64,000 nt of DNA from Erodium maritimum (Eukaryota > Streptophyta > Magnoliopsida > Geraniales > Geraniaceae): assembly GCA_963921825.1 (NCBI GenBank), contig OY997591.1, forward strand, positions 46,769,825 to 46,833,824, read 5' to 3'. A program made the position numbers and the translations under genes. The notes beneath the pieces are model-generated. The model was not told the DNA's origin. It worked only from the letters and a program-made list of their open reading frames with translations, and ran no database searches. Every line of letters begins with the position of its first letter. Within the stretch, counting starts at the first letter, position 1. Shown here piece by piece: positions 27,066-39,359 of this stretch.

Positions 27066-30005
27066 TATCACGCCCCAAATTCAGTAGAACCGAACCCGGA
27101 ACGCGAACGGTAAAACAATAAAACCATTTTCAAACCTTTTAAATAAATCGCTTTAAATCACCAATTAGTTAATCAAAATAACAATTTACAACTCAAAAGT
27201 ACGTCAAAACAAGCGGACAAAAGACATGGCGTACGTCGGTAAACTCAAAAGGAAGCCTGGACTCCCGCTCCCAGCTCTTCAAGCTTCAAGAGCTCACCTA
27301 GTCCGTCCCGCGACCAGTACCTGTAGGAAAAGCAGCTAGGGGTGAGCGTTCGCTCACCACCACGGATACCAGACTGACTACGGCATACTAGCAGACAATG
27401 CCGGAAACACCAACAACAAAACAAACACCGGGGACTACGATCCCCAACTCAAGTAACCCGACTGACGCACAAACTGTTAATTTCCCCAACCGACTCAACA
27501 CTCGGACACGTAATGTAGACCCGACACAGCGGTTACGACCTCCACCAAAGACACAAAAGATAACCACGCAACACCCAAGATCACAAAGGATCGCACACCA
27601 AACAAGATCACAAAGGATCGCACTCCAGCTGCTCAGTACCGGTTGCTAACCGGCTGGGCTTGAGCCTGCCCCACGCAACTTCCCCGGTCTCTGTCAGGCC
27701 AGGCGGTCGACCTGTTAGCGATATATACAGAGCTACTTTTCCGATAGCTAGTCGGAAGGGAAGCTGCCCTTCATCGCCAAAGAATGCACAACTTTACCGG
27801 TGGTTAACCCGGAAGGCGAGCCAACCCCCACGACACGTGGCCACAGGACCCCTTTCTTGTCAGGTGGGCCCCCAACCTCGTCTGAACAATGCACACATGC
27901 GCGACCACGGGACCCCTTTCTTGTCAGGCGGGCCCCCAACCTCGGGCAGAGACAGTCCACAACCAAATTTCAACAAACAGCAACAACACAGGTTCAACAA
28001 CCCCACGGGCACTCATGGCCACCCAAGACACCAACAGTAAAACACGGGCTCAACAACCCCACAGGCACTCATGGCCACCCAAGACACACCAACAGTAAAA
28101 TACGGGCTCAACAACCCCACGGGCACTCATGGCCACCCAAGACACCAACAATAAAATACGGGCTTAACAACCCCACGGGCACTCATGGCCACCCAAGACA
28201 CACCAACAGTAAAATACGGGTTCAACAACCCCACGGGCACTCATGGCCACCCAAGACACCAACAATAAAATACGGGCTCAACAACCCCACGGGCACTCAT
28301 GGCCACCCAAGACACACCAACAGTAAAATACGGGTTCAATAACCCCACGGGCACTCATGGCCACCCAAGACACCAACAATACAATCAACCTCCGGGCATA
28401 ACCAAATGCCTCCAGTATTTCTAATATCAATACGTTCATTGCTCCTACGACACTACTAAGTGTCACATGCATTTCTATTGTTCGATACGTTCCCGTATCA
28501 TACGACACCACCCGGTGTCGCCTGCCTTTCTATTGTTCGATGAACTTACTCAACCCACGACACCCAAGTGTCACATGCATTTCTACTGTTAACTTTCCCT
28601 GGTCTGGGCCGAGATCCGGCTACTTTTCCCTACCTCGTTTCCCAAAAGCTCACAACCAAGCTCCGGCGTGCTCACGATCACTCGCCTAGCTTTCCCTTTC
28701 CTCTGCCGGTGGCACGATCTAATAAGAGCACAATTTAAAACACTTTTAAGTTCGCAGGCATAAACTGAAATTTAATACACTTGACGCCCAAACGCAACCC
28801 CGACAATGTCGATCACTCCCAAACTTCCCAATTACTCGACATTGTCCATAATGGACCCGGAAAGGCCCGATTCGCCCGACTCGGCGAATCTGCCCGGGTT
28901 TTGAAAACGCCCTTCCGGGGCTCCGAAAATTCCCGTTTTTGTTTCTGCGGTCTTAGAATAATTCAAGGGTTCCAACGCAATGGACGGAATCAATTTCCGA
29001 CTTCCGAGCAATTTAATTCGCGTTTAAAGTTTCGAAACCCGAAATTTCTAACTTTCACAATTTAATTCCATAATTCATTCCGGGTGTGAATTATCGACTT
29101 GGGGATCGTCCAAGACTACCCGAACACGAAAAACCCGAGGCCCGACCAAGTGGGCCCCACACGGCCACAACGAAAAATGTTCCTTTTCGCCCCAAAACGT
29201 TCCTAACAAACCCCAATCCTGAACCCAACCTTAATCAACCCATTTAAACTCAAACTCTAAAATTCAAACGTTCCAAAACGAGAAAAAGACGGATTCTCAC
29301 CGTAGGGAATGACGACGGGAGTTCGATTCTTCAACCGTTGAGACGATCCGTCGGTCGGATGTTCGGGAAAATCGACAAACCCAACTTCTCTCTTCTTTCT
29401 CTCCTTCCCTTTCTCTCTCTATTTCTTCTCTTTATTTGGTAAGTGGCCGAACACTACCTGCCAATTCCTCTTTATTCTGTTTCAAAAACACATTACATCT
29501 TCTATTTACAAAACTAACCCTCAATTCCTTTTCTTTTATTTTGTTCAAAAACCAACTACCACCACTTGTGTGACATGTGTCATGTGGGTCCCACACTTTA
29601 GAAAAATATTTTGGTAGATATTTTTCTGTCAGATTCGCGAAATTCGGCCGTCTCGGGCCCCGAACGGGCCCATTTTCCAAGAAATTACGAAATTTCACGG
29701 GCTAGAAGGAAACAGCTCAACTAAGACCGTTGTAACGACGGCTAAGCTTTTTGGATCCAAAATGAGCCTCGAACGGACCAAAACGTCGCTCGGTTGACTT
29801 TTCCAGCAAAAAGTCAACCTTTACCAAATAGGTCAAAAAGTTGTCGTGAGTCCCCCAGAACTCACTTTGGTCGATATCGGGGTCAACTTAAGTACGATAT
29901 GACCCTCGGGGTCAAATTTAGGTTCATTTAGGTGTTTGTCCCAAAATTTTAAATTTTCCTGTTTTTCGCAGATTTGACTGGCGTTGACTGGGAGTGGTTC
30001 TTACA
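27066..30005 (-). mobile_element. Solo LTR 1 (gypsy LTR family B, subtype B1)
   Basis: 2940 bases bounded by the exact 5-bp duplication AAATT (27061-27065 and 30006-30010), with no internal domain, so a solo LTR. The left edge carries the family sequence CACGCCCCAAATTCAG and the right edge GGGAGTGGTTCTTACA. Orientation is inferred as minus by analogy with the Tekay-like element, whose matching edge adjoins its primer site. It holds the conserved palindrome at 27341-27358, a 57-base tandem array, and repeated hairpins such as ACGACACTACTAAGTGTC near 28446-28463. Confidence 0.85.
27990..28380. repeat. 57-base tandem array inside solo LTR 1
   Basis: Seven copies of a unit containing CAACAACCCCACGGGCACTC start at about 27991, 28049, 28107, 28162, 28220, 28277 and 28334 (spacing 55-58). 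Shortened or altered relatives occur in the other LTRs (35440-35740, 41330-41620, 57000-57300, 63600-63910). Reading it as a repetitive protein (NNPTGTHGHPRHTN) is a by-product of the array. Confidence 0.9.
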
Positions 30006-30235
30006 AAATTGATGTTGAGCCCCAACAACTACTGAAAATTAACCAAGAGGCTTTTCACAAAAGCTAAGCCCTCCATCTCCCTTTTGATAAATAACATCGT
30101 GTCATCATTGAATTGTAAATGGGATCAGGACAACCCCGACACACCTACTTCCACTCCATTGAAATCCTTTCTCCTCTTCCATTTTTCCAACAACTGGTGC
30201 AACCCCTCTATTTCAATCAAGAACAATAAAAGGTA

Positions 30236-30880
30236 AGATTGTAACATAAGATTGCTCCGAGCTTTCGTCGCATTGCTCAATCTTGAATCTATTAATAGTG
30301 ATCCAATCCCATGCTGAAACTAGGTGGTGGCCTAGGTGGAAAACAAACTCCTGATCTACTAGGTCTTCCATTTCCATCCTCAACACCCTAGTCGATTTTT
30401 GAGCTTGAGAAAACAATTCTTCTTTTTTGACATGAGGACATGTATTTTTTTTGTTAAATCGACCCACGTAGGGTAAATACCATCATCCAAATAATAATCA
30501 TGGTAATAATGTGTATCGTTTATCCTATATAGACCCGCCTCATAAAACAGTTGTGATCAATGATGACTAGTGCACAACATTCACGTGTTGTTATAGCAGC
30601 AGTAGTAGAATCGTTCCAACCCCGTTTGCACGGCGAAAATGGCCGAAAATTTGAATTATCGCATCGAATAGTCAAATCTGGGTCATTTCGAACTTCGAAT
30701 CGGTGTTTCTCCAAAATACCATCCATGATTCTATAGTAAAGACTTTGACCACCCATTTTCGCAGGCAACACGTAGTACGATTATGCGAGGAGATTCTGTC
30801 AAGACTCATAGATCTGCCACCTGGAGATGAGTCAGCATATTTTTTTATACAAAAAAAAATCAATCAATTTGAAGTCAATT
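30236..30880. other. Unassigned sequence left of the Harbinger promoter
   Basis: No recognised domain on either strand. It may include the subterminal part of the neighbouring Harbinger element; no terminal repeat was found. Confidence 0.3.
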
Positions 30881-30882
30881 TT

Positions 30883-32270
30883 ATATATAAATAGCCATTA
30901 AAATTCCATTTTTCCCATAACATCAGTTATTTCATCGTTGTCTATACAATTATCCCGACGACGTGTTTTTAGACGAGTATTGATGGATTTCTCCAATAGT
31001 GACGATTTTGAACCTACCGTTATCAAGTATGTGACCTTACAAGATATGGCCCGGGAGGTGGTGTTGTCGTTACGGGCTACTATTGGGAAGCCGAGGAACG
31101 GATGATGAAGCCAATACCGGTGAAGCGTAGTAGGCAGTACATTTTCAGAGATTGACCTGATGCTCATGAGTGGCTTATTTCCGACTACTTCATCAACAAT
31201 CCCTTATACAGGCCAAGAATGTTTAGTCGGTGGTTGCGTATGTCGAAGGTCATATTTATGCAAATTTTAGCAGTCGCGTCCAACTTCAGCTTATATTTCA
31301 CCTAAAGATGATTTTCGGGGTCGGGTCGGGTTCTCTACTTACCAAAAGTGTATCGTTGCTAATTGGATGCTATGTTACGAGTCATTGGCCGACAGCCTGG
31401 ACTAGTACTTGAAAATGGAATAATCAACAGCCCTCGAGTACATGCATCGGTTTTGCTACACCATCATTAACATATTTGGGAATACAAACCTACGTAGGTT
31501 GGACGCGGATGATATTTCCCACGTATTGCATGTCAATGGAATGCGTGGGTTCCCGGGTTGCGTTGAAAGTCTTGATTGTATGGATTGGGCATAGAAGAAT
31601 TTTCCATAAGCACATCAAGGGCTTCACAAGCATGGCGATCATCTTGGACCGCCAATTACGATGGAAGCGGTTGCGGGCTCCGACACCTGGTTTTGGCATG
31701 CATATTTCAGAATGTCAGGGTGGAACAATGACCTTAATATGTTGAACTAATCACCATTGTTTTCTACATGAAACGAGGTTAGCAACCAACAGTCGCATTT
31801 CAGGTAAACGGTCACGATTAAAATACTCCTTACTACTTAACTAACGGAATATATCACAATGTGAGACTGTTGTGAAGTCCATCTTGACGCAACCACTTCC
31901 AAATTTATATGCATAGAAACTAGTGGCTCCGAGAAAGGATGTCGAGTGGTTTCTGGGATTCTCCAAGCTCGCTATCGTATCGTCATTAGGTCAGCTCGAA
32001 CATGTGAAGACAGTAAATTGGCGCTGATAATGAAAGCGTGCATCATCATGCAAATCATGATTGTGTATGATGAGCGTGATTCTTACAAAGGTCGTATTAA
32101 ACGACTACAAGATGATGAGCCTATCCTTTTCGTCTACCAAGTTCCAATTCCTTATTACTATGTCATTCGAATCAACACAAGATGTATCGAGAATCAAGAC
32201 ATCCATTTTAGCTGAAAATATCTAATTGAACACATTTATAGTTTGTTCAGCGAGGACATGGTGGTCATGA
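30883..32270 (+). pseudogene. PIF/Harbinger transposase remnant with TATA box
   Basis: A TATA box (TATATAAATA, 30883-30893) precedes an ATG at 30983 that opens MDFSNSDDFEPTVIKY, the typical acidic start of plant Harbinger transposases. Recognisable blocks follow in order in shifting frames: PIPVKRSRQYIFRD, then DYFINNPLYRPRMFSRWLRM (31180-31250); a GSIDCMHW-like region; a WHAYFRMSGWNNDLN-like region near 31690-31735; RKDVEWFLGFSKLA near 31935-31985 (usually RKDVERAFGVLQARF); then a region usually reading MRACIILHNMIVEDE near 32030-32075; ending LIEHIYSLFSED near 32230. The protein would cut and paste the element at TTA/TAA sites with its DDE centre. Multiple stops and frameshifts; inactive. 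Confidence 0.8.
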
Positions 32271-32772
32271 ATGAAGATGATACGTACCCTATATTTTTGT
32301 TGTATTTGATCAACTTTTTCTATATTTCATAAATGTTAATGTTTTTTATATTATAAATCTACCTTGCCCCTTCCTCATGTATGTTAGAGGCCGAATTCGT
32401 GGCCCACAATACAAGCTGCCATCATTTAATCTATAAAAGGCCATAAATTGCACTCTACACCACTTCCATCTAAGTTTTATCCATTCCATTATCTCAAACT
32501 TATGAAATCCGATGATAAAAGTGGTGTTTCGGAGAATGATTCGGGTCAACCATAACGAATTTACATGCTAGGGTGAGAAATCGTTGATGAGGCAGTACAC
32601 CTAACCCATTTCTCTTGACACATCGGACTGGACCAGGAAGAGAAGGCCAACCATGAATAACTCTTGAGGTTATGACCCACACTAGACAATTGTAATCTAC
32701 GTTTTTTTTGTTCGATTTTGTACGCAAATTTGTACTCAGCTTTGACATTTTTACGTTCATTATTGTTGAATC
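32271..32772. other. Unassigned sequence between Harbinger and CACTA remnants
   Basis: Minus-strand frames (for example 32784-32500) contain VDPNHSPKHHFYHRI and WIKLRWKWCRVQFMAF but match no family I can name. Confidence 0.25.
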
Positions 32773-32944
32773 ACTCCTAGACAACGGATCCTATCGGTTG
32801 GTTATGATTTGTTATCCGTTAGTAAAAGAGTTAACCAACGGATACAAGCGTCGGGTAAGTTCCGTCACCAAAGTCCCGTAGCCCAAGAAATTTTCCGACA
32901 CCTGGATATATCCGTTGGGTAGTACAAAACATCATTTAAGGATA

Positions 32945-33300
32945 CTATCCGTTGGTGAACCGTTTCACCTATCCGGCGGACAATATCCGTTGGTGAACTG
33001 TTAGACTAGTCCGACATATAGTTTTTTTCGGTGAAGTGTTTGACTAGTCCGATGTATAGTATCCATTGGTGAAGTTCTTAACTAGTCCAACGTACAGTAT
33101 CCATTGGTGAAGTTCCTAACTAGCCCAACAAAATTTATCCATCAGTGAATTAGTTCACCAGAGCGACGTATATTATCTACTGGTGAACTATTTTACTAGT
33201 CTGACGAATATTATCCAATGGTGAACGGATTCACCTAGCTGACGGATACTATCAATAGGTGAACTTGTTCACCTAACCGATAGTTATATCCATCGGCCAA
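32945..33300. repeat. CACTA-type subterminal repeat array, about 38-base period
   Basis: Nine diverged copies with the core T(T/G)GGTGAAC occur near 32951, 32989, 33030, 33064, 33102, 33142, 33179, 33217 and 33253. Each is followed by ACTAGTCCGAC or CACCTANCCGAC and a TAT(A/C)C tail. GGTGAAC and GTTCACC within a unit can pair. In CACTA elements such arrays bind the TnpA-type protein; binding here is inference. Confidence 0.6.
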
Positions 33301-34217
33301 GGTTTGTCTCCGACTAAAAAACATTTTAAATCTTTCTCCCAAATTTGCATTTCACCTGCATCATAAAACCTGTGATATAATGTAAAATCCACGAAACACA
33401 AAACAGAGAATTTCTTATTTACTACACAAAATTGTTCAACAAATAGAACCCAGAAGCAGTTCATTGCTTTTTTCAGCCAATATAATAAAGTATGGGGAAA
33501 ACATTAAGAAAATACAAACATTAGGACGATGGTGTGGACGAAGGGCGGTGTACGACGATGGGACCGTGGATGACGGGGCACCAGATGCTTAGAAGTGCAG
33601 CATTGAGTCAAAGCACGCCTTCATCATCTCAGCATATATGTCTTGTAAGGAAGCTCTAACTTGTTCAGCTATTTGTTCCTCTATTTCCTTGTGCAAAGTT
33701 TACTCCCTTTGTAGGTGTTGCTCCTCCATGTGAACGATGCGAGCCTTTCACTTTTCTACTCCTCCGACGAATCTCCAGACCTCGGGCTAGAGAAAGTACC
33801 ACCATTTGTACTGTCCCTCACCGTTCGGAGCTTCAACATATTTCCGAGCCCATACTACATGCGAACCTTCTATTTTTTACTGGTCACTAGTTGGATGGGG
33901 GGAACCTCCTGGTCTAGAGTAAGTTGTTGAAGTACGGTCCAGCAGTGACTAGGTCTGCTTCTCTAGGGCGTCCTGCATAACCTTTCTGGCCTTTAACTGA
34001 AATAGAACAAGAAATTTCTTAGTCTTAATAAAAACGTGAATACAAAAGGAAATAAAATATAACATGCAAAGAGAACTAGAAAAGAAAAAAGTACATATAT
34101 ATCAAATAGAAAGCATACCACTTTTGCAACGTTGCGCTCATTATCGTCCTTCTCTTTGTGGTATGACTGGATGTAGGCGTTGTACTGTAGCGCAAAAGAA
34201 TTTTCAAATCTGGTTAG

Positions 34218-37200
34218 TGTCACGCCCCAATTTCAGTAAACCGAACTCGGGACGCGAACATTTAAAATAATAAAACATTTAGTTGTCTTTTTCATAACTC
34301 ACCGTTTGTTCAACAAAAATAATATTTACAACTTAAAATACGTCCCAACAAGTGGACAAAAGTATGGTATCTGTCGCTAGACTCAAAATAAAACCCAGAA
34401 ACCCGCTCCTAGCTCTTCAAGCTTCAGAAGCTCCCCTAGTCCAACCTGCGACCGGTACCTATAGGAAAAGCAGCTAGGGGTGAGCGTTCGCTCACCACCA
34501 CGGATAACAGACTGACTACGGCATAATTAGCAGACGATGCTGGTAACACCAACAATAAACTCAACACCGGGGAAACTATCCCCAACCCAAGTACTCCGAC
34601 TGACACACACCCACTGTTACCTTCCTTGACCAACTCAACACTCTGACACGTAAAATAGACTCGACACAACGATCACGACCTCTTCCAAGGACTCAAGGAC
34701 CACCACGCAAAACCCAAGATCACAAAGGATCGTACACCAAACAAGATCACAAAGGATCGCACACCAAGCAAGATCACAAAGGATCGCATACCAGCTGCCC
34801 AGTAACCTCCCTCACCAGACTCAACCTCAAACTCGTAAAGTAAACCCGACACAACCATTTATGACTTCCTTCAAAGACACGAACTCGGATCAGGCTAGCC
34901 AAAGAATGCTCACAACCTGCCGAGACTCGAACACGGATCAGGCCAGCCAAAGAATGCTCGTAACCCGCCGAGACTCGAACACGGATCAGGCCAGCCAAAG
35001 AATGCTCGTAACCTGCCGAGACCCAAACACGGATTGGCCAGCCAAAGAATGCTCGTAACCTGTCGAGACCCGTATTTGGTCAGGCCAGCCAAAGAATGCT
35101 CGTAACCTGTCGAGACTCGAATTTGGTCAGGCCAGCCAAAGAATGCTCGTAACCAACCGGGACTCGAACTTGGTTAGGCCATCCAAAGAATGCTCGTAAC
35201 CTACCGGGACTCGAACTTGGTTAGGCCAGCCAAAGAATTCTCGTAACCTACCGGGACTCAAAATTGGTTAGGCCAGCCAAAGAATGCTCGTAACCTACCG
35301 GGACTCGAACTTGGTTAGGCCAGCCAAAGAATGCTTGTAACCTACCGGGACTCGAACAACTTCCCGACACACAGTCGGGTCACTAACCTCGGGCAAGCAC
35401 AATCACAATCACAAGCAAAGTTCAACAAGCAGCAACAGCGCAGGTTCAACACTCCACAGGCACTCATGGCCACCCAAGACACCAACAGTAAAACACGGAC
35501 TCAACAACCCACGGGCACTCACGGCCTCCCAAGACACAACAACCATAACTCACGGGCTCAACAACCCCACGACACTCACGGCCACCCAAGACACACTAAC
35601 GGTAACTCACGGGCTCAACAACCCCACGGCACTCATGGCCACCAAGACACACCAGTAACACGGGCTCTCATGGCCACCCAAGACACGACAGTAACACGGG
35701 CTCTCATGGCCACCCAAGACACGAATTACACAAACAACCTCCGGCATAATCAATGCCTCCAACAGTCCTAATATCAACAGTTGCACAATCAACCTCCGGG
35801 CATGGTCATATGCCTCCAGTAATTCTACTAACGCTAAGTTCTCTGCTCCTACGACACTACTAAGTGTCACATGCATTTCCAATGTTCGCTGCGTTCCCGT
35901 ATCATGCATTTCTAATATTCGATAACCTACTTAACCCACGACACCCCGGTGTCACATGCAATTCTACTGTTAACTTTCCCTAGTCAGGGCCGAGATCCGG
36001 CTACTTTTCCCTACCTCGTGCGTGTTCTCCAAAAGCCGACAAACGAGCTCCGGTGTGATCCCAGTCACTCACCCAGCTTTCCCTTGCCTCGGTCTGCGGC
36101 ACGATCTAAAAGAACACAATTTTAAGGCACTTAACAACTCGCAGGAATAAACTGAAAATCATTAAACTTGATGCCCAAACTTAACCCCGACGATGTCGAT
36201 CACTCCCAAACTTCCCAATTACTCGACATTCTCGATAAGGGACCCGTAAAGGCCCAATTCGCCCGACATGGCGAATCTGCCCGGGTTTTGTAAATGCCCT
36301 TCCGGGGCTCCAAAAATTCCCGTTTTCGTTTCTGCGGTCTTAGAATAATTCAAGGGTCCCAATGTACTTGACAGAATCGAATTCCAACTTCCGAGTCAAT
36401 TAATTACCGTTTCAAGTTTCTAAAACCCGTTAATTATAATTTTTCCAATTTAATTCCAATTTTCGATTCGGTTAAGGATAAATGGTCTAGGGAACGTTCT
36501 AAACCACCCGAACACTAAACCCGATAACCCGAGCACGTGGGCCCCACCGGCCCAACTTGGCCGTGGGCCCCAGGGGTCAAATTGGGGCTCGGCCACCATG
36601 GTGGTGGCTGGTCCCAGCTCCGGCCAGCCACCCCATGGCCGGCCGGCCACCACCCACGGTGGCCGGTGCTCCTCCCGAGCTTCCGATCACTGGAAAACGT
36701 GCAATCTCCCCTCCAAACACCTCCAAAACGTCTCCAACAATCCCCCAATCTCAACACAACCCTAAACTAATAGTTTTAAACCAAAACCTAATTTTAGAAA
36801 TTGACAAAACGAAGATCGGTTTGGTGATTACCGTAGAGGAGGACGGTGTGAGCTCGATTCTCCTAACCTTGAAACGATCCAAGGATTGGATGGAGAGGAA
36901 ACGTCACAAGAACCCTAGCTTCTTCTCTTTTCTCCTTCTTCTTCTCTCCCTTTCTTCTCTCTTCTTTCTCTTTCTAAAACAACTAACTCATTTTCTCTTT
37001 TTTTTTCCTCTTTTTAAAACATGTGGCCGGCCACCCTTGTCCCCTCTTAGTTTCCCCCCAAAACCTACACCACCACAAATTGGACAATTTTCAAGTGGGT
37101 CCCACACCTTTTTGGAAAATATCTTCTAGATATTTTCCAATCAAATTCGCGAAATTCGGACGTTTCGGGCCCCGAACGGGCACTTTTTCCAAGAAATTAT

Positions 37201-37517
37201 GAAACTTGACGGGCTACAAGGAAACGGCTCAACTAAGACCGCTGTGACGACGACTAAGCTTTTTGGATCCAGAACGGTCCTCGAATGGACCAAAACGTCG
37301 CTCGGTTGACTTTTCCAGCGAAAAGTCAACATTTCCCAAATTGATCAGAAAGTTGCCCTGAGTCCCCCGGAACTCACTTTGGTCAATATCGGGGTCAACT
37401 TAAGTCCGGTATGACCCTCGGGGTCAAATTTAGGTTCAATCAAGTGTCTGCTGAAAAATTTTAAATTTTCCTGTTTTTCGCAGATTTGACTGGCGTTGAC
37501 CGGGAGTGGTTGTCACA
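34218..37517 (-). mobile_element. Solo LTR 2 (gypsy LTR family B, subtype B1)
   Basis: 3300 bases from TGTCACGCCCC to GTGGTTGTCACA, bounded by the exact target duplication GTTAG (34213-34217 and 37518-37522), with no interior. It shares both edges and most of its body with solo LTR 1. It carries the palindrome at 34479-34496, a ten-copy 48-base array, and hairpins near 35849 and 35938. Orientation minus by analogy. It lies inside the CACTA TnpA-like gene. Confidence 0.9.
34875..35352. repeat. 48-base tandem array inside solo LTR 2
   Basis: Ten copies, spaced 48 bases (one 46), each with GCCAAAGAATGCTCGTAACC followed by GGGACTCGAACTTGG or a variant. The same unit occurs, in only three or four copies, in solo LTR 3 (41830-41985) and LTR 5 (63250-63420), so the array has expanded in this copy. 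Confidence 0.9.
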
Positions 37518-38430
37518 GTTAGAGCCCGGTCGGTAAGTGACATAATTCCACCATAGTGAGCGAGTGGGTTCCGCGCCTGAGAAGCTTTCCTACATTCTCT
37601 TAAGGCCTACAAATTAAAAAAATGTTGTAAATCGAAAAGAAATAAACAAATTTTATAGGATTGAAATGCATAAAGTAATTGTGCTTACTATAAATTCTTT
37701 CGTTTAAAGTGCTAAGGAAGCCATTTGAACTCAACCTCATGGTGAATGAATTCAAGAGGGACCGGAATCTTAGAATCCCTATTGTCGACGGTTCTCTGTC
37801 TTTCCACCCACTTGTCACACCATTTTTTGATGTCATGCTTCCATTCTCTAAACCGACCGGATGTAGTTTCCATTATCCACTCCAGAAGAAAGTAAAGCTT
37901 GACCCCTCCCTTAAACTAGTATGAGCACTGCGTAAAAGGATAACAATTAGTAAGTATATTAAAAACCTAAATAATAAAATTATTAATACGGGCTAAAAAA
38001 ATTTAATACTTACGTTTAGCTGGAAAAATAATAATGCCTTCGAGTCGTCATCCAAGTTTTAAAATGTTGGCATGTTCATCGGAATGTAGTTTCTGCTAAT
38101 CGAGCCAATCTGAGGTGTGATCGGCCTCTACTGGAATTTCACAATCAGTCTGCCTCCCGTTCCACGGAAAAGGAAATTTTCTTCCTTTTTGGTCAAACAA
38201 CTTTTTTTGAAGATTCTTCATAGATACCGGTCCTCTTTTCCAGGTCTTGACCTTAAGTCCTTCCTCCACCATAGCATGGAATTCAGCATCCTCTTCTACA
38301 TGCTCGGGGTTGCGTATATTGGGGTAGTAGCACGAGGCCTGGTCCATGAAACCGCCTCGCTCATTACAGGGCTAGTAGCACGATCTCGTAGACATCACAT
38401 GTATTGCGGGAACGTTGTGCACGATTGAGA

Positions 38431-39354
38431 AGAAGCTGGACTACCGACTCCAGATTCCGACTCAACGGGTCGGGCCAAAAAGTGGAGGGTGGCAAAATAT
38501 TTCAAGTTGTTTGTTCTCCCCATCCAGCAATGCTCAGTTCAACAACGACAAAACACAAAATTCAGAAACTAATCCAATTATATAAATATATATATATAAG
38601 GGTAAATTACAAATACCTACCCTAAAGTTTTTTTTAACTGATATGTACACAAATGTTTAGTTATATAACAAATAGCCCAAGTTGTCAGCTAAAACGACAA
38701 AAATGCTCTCAGTGATTTTTTTAAATAAAACTGAAGTGATTTTTTAAATAATTCAAACTAATCCAATGCAAACCAATCTACTTCCAAAATTATCAAAGCA
38801 TCAAGCAATTATAATGCAATAAAATTCTAAAATCATCTGATTCTAATGCTAGTCCAATTCTAATAGCATCAAGAAAATATAATCCAATCCATGTTAAATA
38901 ATCATCCACTTCTAAAATCATCAATCAATTGTAACATTATCAAAGACATTGCAATCTACATTTTACTCTATATTGGGAAACTAAAGCTTTTGATCCCACA
39001 AACTTATCCAAAAACCCAACATTTTCCACCCCACACTACCTACTATACCATGTAAACTGCTCTCAGTCTCCCATTGCAACCCTGCATGTTAATTCATAGT
39101 GGGAATGTGTTTTGACCTAAAACGTTGCAATTCAATCAATCCCAACCATGAACTCAGTAATTTTCTCAACTTCGAAACAATAATTTCCTCAGCTCCCAAA
39201 CACCAAATGCCAAAACTAAGCTATTTCGAAATCATAATCCTATTGTACCAATAATTTTCTCAACACCCAAAACCGACACCAAAAACAAATATAAGCATCA
39301 AAACTCTAAATTCAACCCTCTAAAAGAAAAACCCTAAGTTGAAAACCCTAAATC
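38431..39354. other. AT-rich CACTA interior with possible small MITE and ACCCTAAA-rich stretch
   Basis: A (TA)6 run (38586-38598) is followed by AAGGGTAAATTACAAATACC, a start seen in TA-targeting MITEs, but no right end was found. Near 39310-39355 there are several imperfect AACCCTAAAT words, which continue at 42522-42630 on the far side of solo LTR 3; together they look like a leader or intron of the CACTA gene. Confidence 0.35.
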
Positions 39355-39359
39355 AAACC

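Larger units (their letters stand above)
25350..30235 (-). mobile_element. L1-type LINE fragment, split by a solo LTR
   Basis: The LINE occupies 25350-27065 and 30006-30235; the middle is a later solo LTR. On the minus strand the right piece reads LHQLLEKWKRRKDFNG and then a degraded SHLQFNDDTMLF (the L1 FADD motif with A to N). The left piece continues with PMKYLRFWLGANP-type sequence, WQRC, KVWWSWF and finally a zf-RVT (26136-25810: WVKGLPTKFSVFMWLVTHKA and later HLLLHCSYSWEVCG). So the LTR landed between the catalytic loop and the RT thumb. The 5' two thirds of the LINE are absent. The 3' limit near 25350 is approximate because no clear poly-A is left. Several stops and frameshifts; older than the LTR inside it. 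Confidence 0.75.
33540..38430 (-). pseudogene. Transposase_24 / TnpA-like CACTA protein remnant
   Basis: Minus-strand pieces lie on both sides of solo LTR 2. Upstream (38430-37523): VKTWKRGPVSMKNLQKKLFD, then IGSISRNYIPMNMPTF with LDDDSKALLFFQLN, then HDIKKWCDKWVERQRT. Downstream (34212-33540): a coiled-coil-like HMEEQHLQRE and EIEEQIAEQVRASLQDIY, close to the end. The order (DNA-binding-like W-rich part, then a charged EEQ coiled coil) is that of the plant Ptta/En/Spm Transposase_24 class. Frames change several times; some gaps may be introns. Assignment rests on recalled patterns, so moderate confidence. Confidence 0.45.

Noticed and set aside
27800-28342. Repetitive protein of NNPTGTHGHPRHTN type
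   Set aside because: It is the 57-base tandem array of solo LTR 1 read as protein; the unit length varies (55-58) and the frame is not kept in other copies.
34875-35352. CRISPR-like regular repeat
   Set aside because: 48-base units are adjacent copies without unique spacers, inside a plant LTR.
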